From Afipia birgiae 34632 (GTDB taxonomy: Bacteria > Pseudomonadota > Alphaproteobacteria > Rhizobiales > Xanthobacteraceae): a DNA stretch of 64,000 nt. Made by a program: the position numbers and the translations under genes. Location: assembly GCF_000308295.2 (NCBI RefSeq), contig NZ_HG326655.1, positions 114,763 through 178,762 of the forward strand, given 5' to 3'. Position 1 is the stretch's first letter, and each line of letters opens with the position of its first letter. Below the pieces are notes generated by a model. The model made no database searches and was not told the DNA's origin. It was given only the letters and a program-made list of their open reading frames with translations. Positions 21,649 to 28,768 of the stretch are shown here, one piece after another.

Positions 21649-22530
21649 ATGCATATCGTTTGTCCCCACTGTACGACATCCTACGCGGTCGATCCGGCCA
21701 ATTTCAGCGAAGCCGGACGCCGGGTCCGGTGCGTCCGGTGTCAGGAAGTCTGGCTGGCGGTGCCGCAGGAACTGGCATCCACCACAGCCATGTCCCGGAA
21801 CGACATGGAAGACTCCGGGCCACAAGACGATTTTGGACCGCGAGACGACGCCGCAGGCGATTGGCGCGAGGACAATGCGCCGCACGTCGACAGCCCGTCG
21901 ATTTCCGCCGGATGGCCCGAGCCGGAAGCCGCTCAACCAGCCGCCGAAGCCGACGGGAACTGGACCGCCCTTGCCCGGCAAGAGGCGATGACCGAAGCCG
22001 CTCCGGTCAAATCGTCCCGGTTCAAGAAACTTGGCGCCTCTGTCGCGCCGTTCCTGAAATCGGCGAACTGGGCCAAGGCGCTGCCTAGCGTTTTGACGCT
22101 GCCGACCGTCTGCGTGGCGCTCGGCGCGATGGCGTTCAGCCTGATCGTTTGGCGCGCCGACGTGGTTCGGGCGATGCCGCAGACCGCAGCGTTCTTCAGG
22201 ATGACCGGCATGGGCGTAAACCTGCGCGGCCTCGCCTTTGAGGATCTCAAGATCAGCACCGAGACGGTCAACAACAAGCCGGTGCTCCTGATTGAAGGCG
22301 CGATCGTCGATGTCACGCGCAAGACTGTCGAAATTCCCCGGCTACGGTTCATCGTGCGGGACGCCAAGGGTGCGGACATCTACGCCTGGAATGCCGTGCT
22401 GGAGCAGCCGGCGCTCAACCCCGGCGAGAAAGCCTGGTTCAAGACGCGGCTGGCCTCACCGCCGGCGGAAGGCCGCGAAATTGCCGTGAGGTTCTTCCAC
22501 AAGCTGGACATTGCGTCCGGAGGAACCTGA
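21649..22530 (+). CDS. MJ0042-type zinc-ribbon and DUF3426 protein
   Basis: A 293-residue protein opening with a zinc ribbon (HIVCPHCTTSYAV...VRCVRCQEVW, four Cys), a long acidic Pro/Ala-rich linker, one membrane segment (about 151-172) and a C-terminal DUF3426 domain resembling an extracytoplasmic FxLYD-like beta fold. Function is unknown. The gene is recurrently found beside cpdR and ftsE in Rhizobiales. The cpdR ATG follows the stop codon directly, so the two are one operon. Confidence 0.85.
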   Translation: MHIVCPHCTTSYAVDPANFSEAGRRVRCVRCQEVWLAVPQELASTTAMSRNDMEDSGPQDDFGPRDDAAGDWREDNAPHVDSPSISAGWPEPEAAQPAAEADGNWTALARQEAMTEAAPVKSSRFKKLGASVAPFLKSANWAKALPSVLTLPTVCVALGAMAFSLIVWRADVVRAMPQTAAFFRMTGMGVNLRGLAFEDLKISTETVNNKPVLLIEGAIVDVTRKTVEIPRLRFIVRDAKGADIYAWNAVLEQPALNPGEKAWFKTRLASPPAEGREIAVRFFHKLDIASGGT

Positions 22531-22908
22531 ATGTCGCGCGTCCTGATCGCCGATGACGAAGAGTCGATGCGCCTGCTCGTCGCACGGGCGATCGCCATGG
22601 ATGGCCATGAGATCGTGACCGCGGAAGACGGCGCCGAGGCGCTGGAGATTCTGAACCGCGACAACGGTGCATTCGATCTTCTGCTCACCGACATCAAGAT
22701 GCCGGTGATGGACGGCATCGCGCTGGCGCTCGCCGTCGCGCGCGACTTCCCGCGGCTGACGGTCCTCATGATGACCGGCTTCGCCGATCAGCGCGAACGC
22801 GCGTCCGGACTGGAAGCAATCGTGCACGACGTCATCACCAAGCCCTTCGCGGTGGCGGACATCCGTACCGCGGTCGCAGATGCTCTGGCGTCGCGCGACC
22901 CGGACTAG
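22531..22908 (+). CDS. cpdR: Single-domain response regulator CpdR
   Basis: A 125-residue stand-alone receiver domain with acidic pocket D8/D9, phosphorylation site D54 in LLLTDIKMPVMDG, T82 and K104. The near-invariant run MMTGFADQRERASGL identifies CpdR, the end point of the CckA-ChpT phosphorelay that, when unphosphorylated, primes ClpXP for cell-cycle proteolysis and controls CtrA stability. The C-terminus reads SRDPD, not the Ala-Ala I recall from Caulobacter. Co-transcribed with the zinc-ribbon gene. Confidence 0.9.
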   Translation: MSRVLIADDEESMRLLVARAIAMDGHEIVTAEDGAEALEILNRDNGAFDLLLTDIKMPVMDGIALALAVARDFPRLTVLMMTGFADQRERASGLEAIVHDVITKPFAVADIRTAVADALASRDPD

Positions 22909-22909
22909 A

Positions 22910-24127
22910 TCATTCCGCAAGTTGTGGCACGGCCTTTCCGGATCGCAACGTCAGCCGCGTCAGGATGAACGCCGCAACCGCGCAGACCGCGATGGTAGCG
23001 ACCATCGGCAGCGCCGTACCATCGAAGAAAGCACTGGCGACGACGATCATCACGGCGCCTGTGATCATCTGCAGCGTTCCGCCAAGTGCCGACGCCATAC
23101 CCGCAATCGGCCCATGATCTTCCAGCGAAAGTACCATGGTTGAGGGAATCACAAGTCCCAACCATGCGTTGGCGATGAACAGCATCACAACCAGCACTGC
23201 GAGGCTGTCAACACCGGCTGCGGTCACCGCAAGCAAGGCGAGTGCCGCCGCCGTGAAGCAGCTCACCGCCACCGAAACCACGCGCGCGATCCCGAACCGC
23301 CCGGCAAGATAGCCGCTGAACTGCGAAGCGCCGATGAAGCCGATGGCGTTCACCGAGAACGTCAGCCCATACTGCGTCGGTGTCAGACCGAAGTGTCCCA
23401 TATAGATGAAGGATGAACTCGCGAGGAAGGCAAAGAAGCTCGCCATGCCGAAGCCGCCGATGAACGTCAGTCCAAGGAAGCGCCAGTCGCGGAACAACTC
23501 GCCGAAGCCGTCAAGCACGCTGCGGACGCTGACCTCCACGCGTTCTTCGGGCGGCCGCGTTTCGGGCAGCACGAATGCGACCAGCAGGAACGAGAGGATT
23601 GAAGCAGCGGTGACCGCGGCAAACACCGAGCGCCAGCCGAATGGCACGATCAGGCCGCTGCCGACCAGCGGCGCCAGAATCGGCGAGACACTGAAGACCA
23701 GCATGACCAGCGACATCAGCCGCGTCGCATCGACGCCGGTATGAAGATCGCGGATCACCGCACGCGGAATCACCATCACGGCGGCCGCGCCGAGGCCCTG
23801 CACGAAGCGGAAGAAGATCAGCCACGCAATGGACGGCGCCAGACCGCAGCCGATGCTGCCGAGCGCGAAGATCACGATGCCGAAATAGAGCGGCGGCTTG
23901 CGGCCCACCATGTCCGAAACCGGGCCGTAAACAATCTGGCACACACCGAACGCCATGAAAAACGCCATCAGCGTCATTTGCGTGGCCGCGGTGGATGCCT
24001 GCAGGTCCGCCGCGATCGCCGGCAGCGCGGGCAAATACATATCAATGGCGAACGGCCCGATCGCGGACAAAAGACCAAGCACAATCGCGTTTTTGGCAAA
24101 GCTTGATGACGTAGAGCTGGAAGACAT
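22910..24127 (-). CDS. Bcr/CflA family multidrug efflux MFS transporter
   Basis: Twelve hydrophobic segments over 405 residues, with the Drug:H+ antiporter hallmarks: IDMYLPALPAIAADL in TM1, the loop motif YGPVSDMVGRKPPLYFG and the RFVQGLGAAAVMVIPRAVIRD segment after TM4. Bcr/CflA members export drugs and sometimes sulfur compounds from the inner membrane. The substrate cannot be read from the sequence. ATG at 24127 has AAGGA 11 bases ahead; TTG at 24157 is an alternative. It is divergent from an SDR gene. Confidence 0.9.
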   Translation of the reverse strand: MSSSSTSSSFAKNAIVLGLLSAIGPFAIDMYLPALPAIAADLQASTAATQMTLMAFFMAFGVCQIVYGPVSDMVGRKPPLYFGIVIFALGSIGCGLAPSIAWLIFFRFVQGLGAAAVMVIPRAVIRDLHTGVDATRLMSLVMLVFSVSPILAPLVGSGLIVPFGWRSVFAAVTAASILSFLLVAFVLPETRPPEERVEVSVRSVLDGFGELFRDWRFLGLTFIGGFGMASFFAFLASSSFIYMGHFGLTPTQYGLTFSVNAIGFIGASQFSGYLAGRFGIARVVSVAVSCFTAAALALLAVTAAGVDSLAVLVVMLFIANAWLGLVIPSTMVLSLEDHGPIAGMASALGGTLQMITGAVMIVVASAFFDGTALPMVATIAVCAVAAFILTRLTLRSGKAVPQLAE

Positions 24128-24279
24128 AGCGTGACGTATCCTTGAGATTCCTGGCAATTGTGTGAGTGGTTAGGCGGTCAATTCGCGCGACCGGCGCGGG
24201 CGGCTGTTGTGACGAGCCGCGAAAAATGGTCAATGCCATGAGGAGTGCTGACGGCATCGAACAAAAAACGGGACGGGAC

Positions 24280-25068
24280 ATGGCCAAGGGACAGAAGAAG
24301 GTCGCGCTGGTGACAGGCGCGGCGCGGGGCATCGGACTGGCCGCGGCAAAGCGGTTCCTGGCCGACGGCTGGCGTGTCGTGCTGCTCGACATCGAGAAGG
24401 ACTTGCTCGCGCAGACCTTCGAGACACTCGCCGCACCTGACGCGACCCTGGCGGTCCATTGCGACGTCTCGGACGCTGACGCGGTCGGCGCCGCCTTCAG
24501 GCAGGCGGTTCAGCACTTCGGGCGACTCGACGCGCTGGTCAACAATGCCGGTATCGCGATCTTTAAGCCGCTGCTCGAAACAACGCAAGCCGACTGGGAT
24601 CGTGTGCTGGCGGTCAACCTGACCGGTCCGTTTCTCTGCACCCAGGCGGCAGCCCCGCTGATGCGCGAGAACGGCGGCGGCGCGATCGTGAACATCACCT
24701 CGATCTCGGCGCTTCGCGCCTCGACGCTGCGCACCGCTTATGGCACGAGCAAGGCTGGCCTCGCCCATCTGACCAAACAGTTTGCCGTCGAACTCGCGAC
24801 GCTCGGCATCCGCGTCAACGCTGTCGCGCCGGGCCCGGTCGATACCGCGATGGCCAAGGCGGTTCATACGCACGCGATCCGCGCCGATTATCACGACACC
24901 ATTCCGCTCAACCGCTATGGCCTCGAGGAAGAACTCGCCGAAGCGATCTTCTTCCTGTGCAGCGACCGCGCCAGCTACATCACCGGCCAGATGCTCTCCG
25001 TCGACGGTGGATTTGAAGCCACCGGTATCGGCCTGCCGACGCTGCGCGGCGAAGGCCGCAACGGCTAA
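24280..25068 (+). CDS. SDR family oxidoreductase
   Basis: A classical short-chain dehydrogenase of 262 residues: cofactor motif TGAARGIG (11-18), CDVSD, LVNNAGI, catalytic Ser in NITSISALRAS and Tyr-x3-Lys in AYGTSKAG. The end SVDGGFEATGIG is typical. The acidic residue after beta-2 (LLDIEK) suggests NAD preference. The substrate is unknown. ATG at 24280 follows GGGACGGGAC and starts right before the Rossmann strand. It is divergent from the MFS exporter with a 150-base gap. Confidence 0.88.
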   Translation: MAKGQKKVALVTGAARGIGLAAAKRFLADGWRVVLLDIEKDLLAQTFETLAAPDATLAVHCDVSDADAVGAAFRQAVQHFGRLDALVNNAGIAIFKPLLETTQADWDRVLAVNLTGPFLCTQAAAPLMRENGGGAIVNITSISALRASTLRTAYGTSKAGLAHLTKQFAVELATLGIRVNAVAPGPVDTAMAKAVHTHAIRADYHDTIPLNRYGLEEELAEAIFFLCSDRASYITGQMLSVDGGFEATGIGLPTLRGEGRNG

Positions 25069-25105
25069 GAACAAGTCATCTCGACTGCTTCCGACGACAA
25101 GACGC

Positions 25106-25495
25106 TTATGCGGCCGCATCTCCCATGTGCATCGATCTCCGGCTGTCTGTTCGCTGCGGGCGGCCGGCCTCGATCCGGGACTGTCCCATGCCGTCGGTAA
25201 TATCCACGATCTGCCTCTGATATTCGGCAAACATCGCGGTCGAGATCCAGTCTTCGTAGTGGTCTTCGGTTTCAAACACGCTGATGAGCAGAGCCGAATT
25301 TCCATCGACGTCGCGATAGACCCGGCCGCCGTGGAAACCGGGAACCCGGTCCGCGAAACGATCGCGCCCCGCTTCCAGCAGGCTCGCGAGTTCGTCGATT
25401 TTTCCCGGCTTGGGCGTGAAACTGTTGATGAGCACGAACGGCCGCGGCGGGCTGTCCTGTGATTGAACCCGGTCCTGATACTTCGCTGCTGGCAT
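25106..25495 (-). CDS. Antibiotic biosynthesis monooxygenase-like (ABM) protein
   Basis: A 129-residue protein with a dimeric alpha/beta barrel ABM fold: FVLINSFTPKPGKIDELASLL, then VPGFHGGRVYRDVDG and VFETEDHYEDWISTAMF. ABM proteins oxygenate quinol or aromatic substrates without cofactors, or degrade haem; the substrate here is unknown. Its promoter carries the SoxR operator at 25578-25595 with a 19-base spacer, so it is the probable SoxR-activated gene, induced by redox-cycling compounds. Confidence 0.8.
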   Translation of the reverse strand: MPAAKYQDRVQSQDSPPRPFVLINSFTPKPGKIDELASLLEAGRDRFADRVPGFHGGRVYRDVDGNSALLISVFETEDHYEDWISTAMFAEYQRQIVDITDGMGQSRIEAGRPQRTDSRRSMHMGDAAA

Positions 25496-25568
25496 GATTT
25501 CATCTCTGATTGGCGGTCAGTCACACGCATGAACATCGCAATGCGATGCTTGCTGAGACGATGAGGGC

Positions 25569-25599
25569 AGCCTAAAACCTCAACCATAGTTGAGGTCAA
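25569..25599 (-). promoter_or_regulatory. SoxR-regulated promoter with SoxR box
   Basis: On the minus strand -35 TTGACC (25599-25594) and -10 TAGGCT (25574-25569) are separated by 19 bases, the overlong spacer that MerR-family activators untwist. The spacer contains the 18-base palindrome CCTCAACCATAGTTGAGG (25578-25595), matching the canonical SoxR box CCTCAA-N6-TTGAGG. It points at the ABM gene, and soxR starts 8 to 11 bases beyond on the other strand. Confidence 0.92.
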
Positions 25600-25602
25600 G
25601 CG

Positions 25603-26064
25603 ATGATGAAGCAAAACAAACCTGCCGGAATTGCACGGGATTTGAGCGTCGGCGAAGTATCCGAGCGCTGCGGGGTTCCGGTCTCCACTCTTCACTTCTA
25701 CGAATCGAAGGGATTGATTTCGAGTTCGCGCAATCGCGGCAACCAGCGCCGCTATCCGCGAGCGGTGTTGCGCCGTGTCGCCGTCATCAAGGTGGCGCAG
25801 AGTACCGGATTGCCGCTGGCGACAATCCGCAATGCGCTGGCGTCGCTGCCCGACGGGCGCGTCCCGACAGTCAAGGACTGGGCCAGACTGTCGGCGGCGT
25901 GGCGCGCCGACCTCGAGGGTCGGATCGCCACGCTGACCCGCCTGCGCGATCAGTTGAGCGGTTGCATCGGATGCGGATGCCTGTCGCTCAAGACCTGCCC
26001 GCTTCGCAATCCGCAGGACAAGGCGCGAGAGCGGGGTCCGGGCGCAAGGTTGTTTGATCGATAG
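25603..26064 (+). CDS. soxR: Redox-sensitive transcriptional activator SoxR
   Basis: A MerR-family regulator of 153 residues: winged HTH ([23 protein letters not shown]), coupling helix, then a [2Fe-2S] cluster site [12 protein letters not shown] with four cysteines in the C-x2-C-x-C-x5-C pattern that defines SoxR. Oxidation of the cluster by redox-active drugs activates target promoters. Starts at ATG 25603 or 25606. It is divergent from the ABM gene and sits next to its own binding site; there is no SoxS gene in the window. Confidence 0.95.
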   Translation: MMKQNKPAGIARDLSVGEVSERCGVPVSTLHFYESKGLISSSRNRGNQRRYPRAVLRRVAVIKVAQSTGLPLATIRNALASLPDGRVPTVKDWARLSAAWRADLEGRIATLTRLRDQLSGCIGCGCLSLKTCPLRNPQDKARERGPGARLFDR

Positions 26065-26085
26065 CGTGGACACCGCATCGCTCCG

Positions 26086-26619
26086 TCACTTCTCCGCGAC
26101 GGCCTTCATGCTGGTCAGGCCCTGCTGAAACTGGCCGCCGACCATGCGATCCATCTTGAAGACCATGTGCATGATCTTCGCCATGTAGGGCGCCGGACCA
26201 TGCATGGCCCAAGTGACAGTCGTCGTGCTGCCCAGCGGCCGCATGGTGAACTCGGCGATGTTGTGGGCCTCGAACGGGCTGAAGAAATCCAGCTTGATGA
26301 CGATCTTAGACGACGGCGTCGCATCGAGGATCTCCATGCGGCCGTGGCCGATATTCTTGTTGCCGCTCCACTCGTACACCGAACCCTTGCCGCTCGGCGC
26401 GCCGCTGAAGGTCCGCTGCATGGCGGGATCGACATGCTCGTAGGGCGACCACGATCCCCAATTCTTGTAATCGTTGATCAGCGGGAAGATCTTGTCCGCG
26501 GGCGCATTGATATCGATCGAACGCTCGATGCGGAAAGTGTTCGGCCGTAGCGCGGCGAGGATCAGAACGATCGCGATCACAGCCGCGAGGATGATGGCAA
26601 TATACATCAGGGTGGTCAT
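26086..26619 (-). CDS. SRPBCC family protein (polyketide cyclase-like)
   Basis: A 177-residue protein with an N-terminal membrane anchor (about 4-24) and a START-like SRPBCC lipid/ligand-binding domain (IERSIDINAPADKIFPLINDYKNW...SWSPY). It is the last gene of a five-gene minus-strand operon (arsR, VOC, AHSA1, DoxX-like, this). The ligand is unknown. Confidence 0.82.
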   Translation of the reverse strand: MTTLMYIAIILAAVIAIVLILAALRPNTFRIERSIDINAPADKIFPLINDYKNWGSWSPYEHVDPAMQRTFSGAPSGKGSVYEWSGNKNIGHGRMEILDATPSSKIVIKLDFFSPFEAHNIAEFTMRPLGSTTTVTWAMHGPAPYMAKIMHMVFKMDRMVGGQFQQGLTSMKAVAEK

Positions 26620-26652
26620 GTTACTCTCCGTCTCAGATGTTGAGTTCAGGCG

Positions 26653-27051
26653 TCAGCGACGCCAGGGGAAAATCAAACGCAGCCGCTCGTCGCGCAGATA
26701 AAGCCCGCCCCAGAGCAGGATGCCCAGATAGACGCCGAACAGCGTGTGGCTGAACAGCGGGCTGCCCGCGCGGACGTGCACGTAGATCGCGCCGCCGAGG
26801 TAACCCGTCAGCAGGATCGCGCCGAGCACCGAGGTCCGCGGATACGCATAGAGCAGCGTGCCGACAAGCGTCAGCACGCCAAGGGTAACCGCGAGATTCG
26901 TCGGAATTCCGAGCTGACGCGACGTCTCGATGACGATATCGAGCGGGATCAGCTTGATGGCGCCGTCGAACAGCAGGAACAGGATAACCAGACCGCTGAG
27001 GATGCGTCCGGTCCACAGCGCGGTCGTCGAAATCGGAACAAGTTCGTTCAT
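26653..27051 (-). CDS. DoxX-like family membrane protein
   Basis: A 132-residue protein with four predicted membrane helices and the DoxX-like run ILSGLVILFLLFDGAIKLI. ATG at 27051 was chosen as the start of the conserved region; upstream in-frame sequence overlaps the preceding AHSA1 gene. DoxX-like proteins often accompany AHSA1/VOC genes under ArsR control, as here. The biochemical role is unknown. Confidence 0.82.
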   Translation of the reverse strand: MNELVPISTTALWTGRILSGLVILFLLFDGAIKLIPLDIVIETSRQLGIPTNLAVTLGVLTLVGTLLYAYPRTSVLGAILLTGYLGGAIYVHVRAGSPLFSHTLFGVYLGILLWGGLYLRDERLRLIFPWRR

Positions 27052-27068
27052 GATGCTTGCTCCAGATG

Positions 27069-27599
27069 TCAGGCCTGCAGTGTCGCGAGATACGCGGCGA
27101 GCTGATCCCATGTTCCGCCGTAGCCCTGCGTCATGCTGGCGAAGCCGCCTTCGAACGTCGTGCGCTCTTCGTTCGACGCGTTGAGCGCGACCACGCGATT
27201 GACCAGCAGCGTCTTGCCGCCCTGATCGATGAAGGTCGCGGTGCCCAGCATTTCGATCGGCCATGTCGGCGCCATGGGATGACGGGTCAGGTCGCCGTCC
27301 TTGTCAGAAAACGAGCTGACAAAGACCAGCCGCTCGGGCTTCACAATCTCGCGGAACATCCACTTGCCCCACATCTCGCTGCCGTCCGGCGCCTGCATAC
27401 CGTAGTGGAATGTGCCGCCGGGCTTGAGGTCAAGATTGCCGGCGATCATCTTGAACCCCTTCGGGCCCCACCATTTCATCAGATGGTCTCTCCGGGTAAA
27501 GACCTCCCAGACCAGATCGCGCGGAGCATCGAACACACGCTCGATGACGAATTCCTTGCTGAAAGTTTCTGCCACCGCGGCAGATTGAGTCGAGGCCAT
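27069..27599 (-). CDS. AHSA1/SRPBCC domain protein
   Basis: A 176-residue SRPBCC protein of the activator-of-Hsp90-homologue-1-like group: FVIERVFDAPRDLVWEVFT, WWGPKGF, then LKPGGTFHYGMQ. In bacteria these are ligand-binding helix-grip proteins, not proven Hsp90 partners. Third gene of the ArsR-controlled operon, 17 bases ahead of the DoxX-like gene. Confidence 0.86.
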   Translation of the reverse strand: MASTQSAAVAETFSKEFVIERVFDAPRDLVWEVFTRRDHLMKWWGPKGFKMIAGNLDLKPGGTFHYGMQAPDGSEMWGKWMFREIVKPERLVFVSSFSDKDGDLTRHPMAPTWPIEMLGTATFIDQGGKTLLVNRVVALNASNEERTTFEGGFASMTQGYGGTWDQLAAYLATLQA

Positions 27600-27641
27600 C
27601 TCTTTACTCCGAAAGATGTTTGCTTTTGATGTGTGCTGCGA

Positions 27642-28079
27642 TCAGGCTGCCGGTGCCGGCTGCGGATGCGCGAGACTCCAGCCATGACCGAACGGATCGC
27701 GCACCTGCGCGTAACGCGCGCCCCAGAATGCATCCCAAGGCTCGAGAATCGATGTTGCGCCGGCGGCGATCGCGCGCTTGTAGGCCTCGTCGCAGTTCGG
27801 CACTTCGAGATGGATGAGGAACGTCGAGCCGCCGAGCTTGCCGGGAGATTCCGTCTTGCCGTCGCCGTGGTGGCAGTACTCGGGGAAGTAGTCCATCAAA
27901 TACACCGCCGCGCCATTCACGATCATCTGCGCATGCATCAAACGCTTGCCGTCTTCCGCCGGCATCCGCATGGTTTCGGTCGCGCCGAATGCCTTGCTAT
28001 AGAATGTCAACGCATCAACGGCGCCATCGACCACGAGATGCGGAACGAGCGGCGGAATCTGAACTGGTTGGTCGGCCAT
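27642..28079 (-). CDS. VOC family protein (glyoxalase/PhnB-like)
   Basis: A 145-residue vicinal-oxygen-chelate protein with paired beta-alpha-beta modules (VPHLVVDGAVDALTFYSKAFG; later STFLIHLEVPNCDEAYKRAI and RYAQVRDPFGHGWSLA). Metal-dependent isomerase, dioxygenase or drug-binding roles occur in the family; none can be assigned. Second gene of the ArsR-led operon. Confidence 0.85.
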   Translation of the reverse strand: MADQPVQIPPLVPHLVVDGAVDALTFYSKAFGATETMRMPAEDGKRLMHAQMIVNGAAVYLMDYFPEYCHHGDGKTESPGKLGGSTFLIHLEVPNCDEAYKRAIAAGATSILEPWDAFWGARYAQVRDPFGHGWSLAHPQPAPAA

Positions 28080-28140
28080 GGATAAACTCCTTACTTCGGT
28101 TGGTGCTGATGTGTCCGAACGTCGCCGGGAAGCGGTCCCT

Positions 28141-28536
28141 CTATTTCTTTAGCGGCGCTCGCTGCGGCGATTTCCGCTTTGCCGTCTTGCGGCGCTTTGA
28201 AGAGGCTTCCAGTTTCTCTTTCGCCTGCAACTCGCCGAGATACGCCTCAAGGCGATCCAGTCCCGCCTCCCAGAAGCGGCGATAATTCTCGAGCCAGTCG
28301 TCAACTTCCTTGAGCGCCGCCGGCTCAATCCTGCACGGACGCCACTGCGCCGCGCGACCGCGCGTCACCAGACCGGCATGCTCCAGCACTTTCAGATGCT
28401 TCGACACCGCGGGCATGCTCATGGCGAACGGCTCCGCCAGTTCCGTCACCGACGTCTCGCCGAGCACCAGCCGCGCCAGGATGGCGCGGCGGGTGGGATC
28501 GGCAAGCGCGGCAAATTTGATGCTGAGCGGGTCCAT
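28141..28536 (-). CDS. ArsR family repressor, module A
   Basis: A 131-residue winged-helix regulator (FAALADPTRRAILARLV; recognition helix MSMPAVSKHLKVLEHAGLV) with a Lys/Arg-rich tail. There is no metal-binding Cys pair of the classical ArsR type; it belongs to the subgroup linked to AHSA1 genes. First gene of the minus operon. Two TAACC-N4-GGTTA boxes overlap its promoter, so autoregulation is likely. ATG at 28536 follows GGAG by 7 bases. Confidence 0.9.
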   Translation of the reverse strand: MDPLSIKFAALADPTRRAILARLVLGETSVTELAEPFAMSMPAVSKHLKVLEHAGLVTRGRAAQWRPCRIEPAALKEVDDWLENYRRFWEAGLDRLEAYLGELQAKEKLEASSKRRKTAKRKSPQRAPLKK

Positions 28537-28549
28537 CGAAGCTCCAAGA

Positions 28550-28606
28550 TAACCATTCGGTTAAATAACCTTTTGGTTAAATACTAGCGCCGGGCAAAGC
28601 TGTCAA
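28550..28606 (-). promoter_or_regulatory. Promoter and double ArsR operator, module A
   Basis: On the minus strand TTGACA (28606-28601), a 17-base spacer and TATTTA (28583-28578) form a near-consensus promoter. Two palindromes, TAACC-aaaa-GGTTA (28579-28566) and TAACC-gaat-GGTTA (28563-28550), cover the -10 end and the start of transcription, spaced 16 bases centre to centre. The same palindrome occurs once at the promoter of the second ArsR module (36464-36479). Confidence 0.85.
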
Positions 28607-28644
28607 GCGCGGTATCGGAAAATTCGGAACAGGACCGGGAACAG

Positions 28645-28745
28645 TTCAGATGTCATCACCGGGCATAGCCGCCTGAAGGACGGCGGCGCTTGCTCGCCTA
28701 TGTCCCGGTGATCTCGGGATGCCCGGGACAAGCCCGGGCAGACGG
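28645..28745. repeat. Intergenic palindromic repeat, CCGGGCATAGC type
   Basis: ATCACCGGGCATAG pairs with CTATGTCCCGGTGAT about 30 bases on, followed by the compact hairpin TGCCCGGG-acaag-CCCGGGCA. The layout and the internal GACGGCGGCGCTTGCTCGCC match the repeat at 5998-6121. It lies upstream of the ArsR operon promoter and after the stop of the TIGR02302 gene. Confidence 0.7.
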
Positions 28746-28768
28746 TGGAACAGCAGGAAGCCTAAAAC

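Noticed and set aside
24178-26073. 631-codon open frame on the minus strand
   Set aside because: It runs antisense through the SDR gene and soxR and out of frame through the ABM gene; three real genes explain the region.
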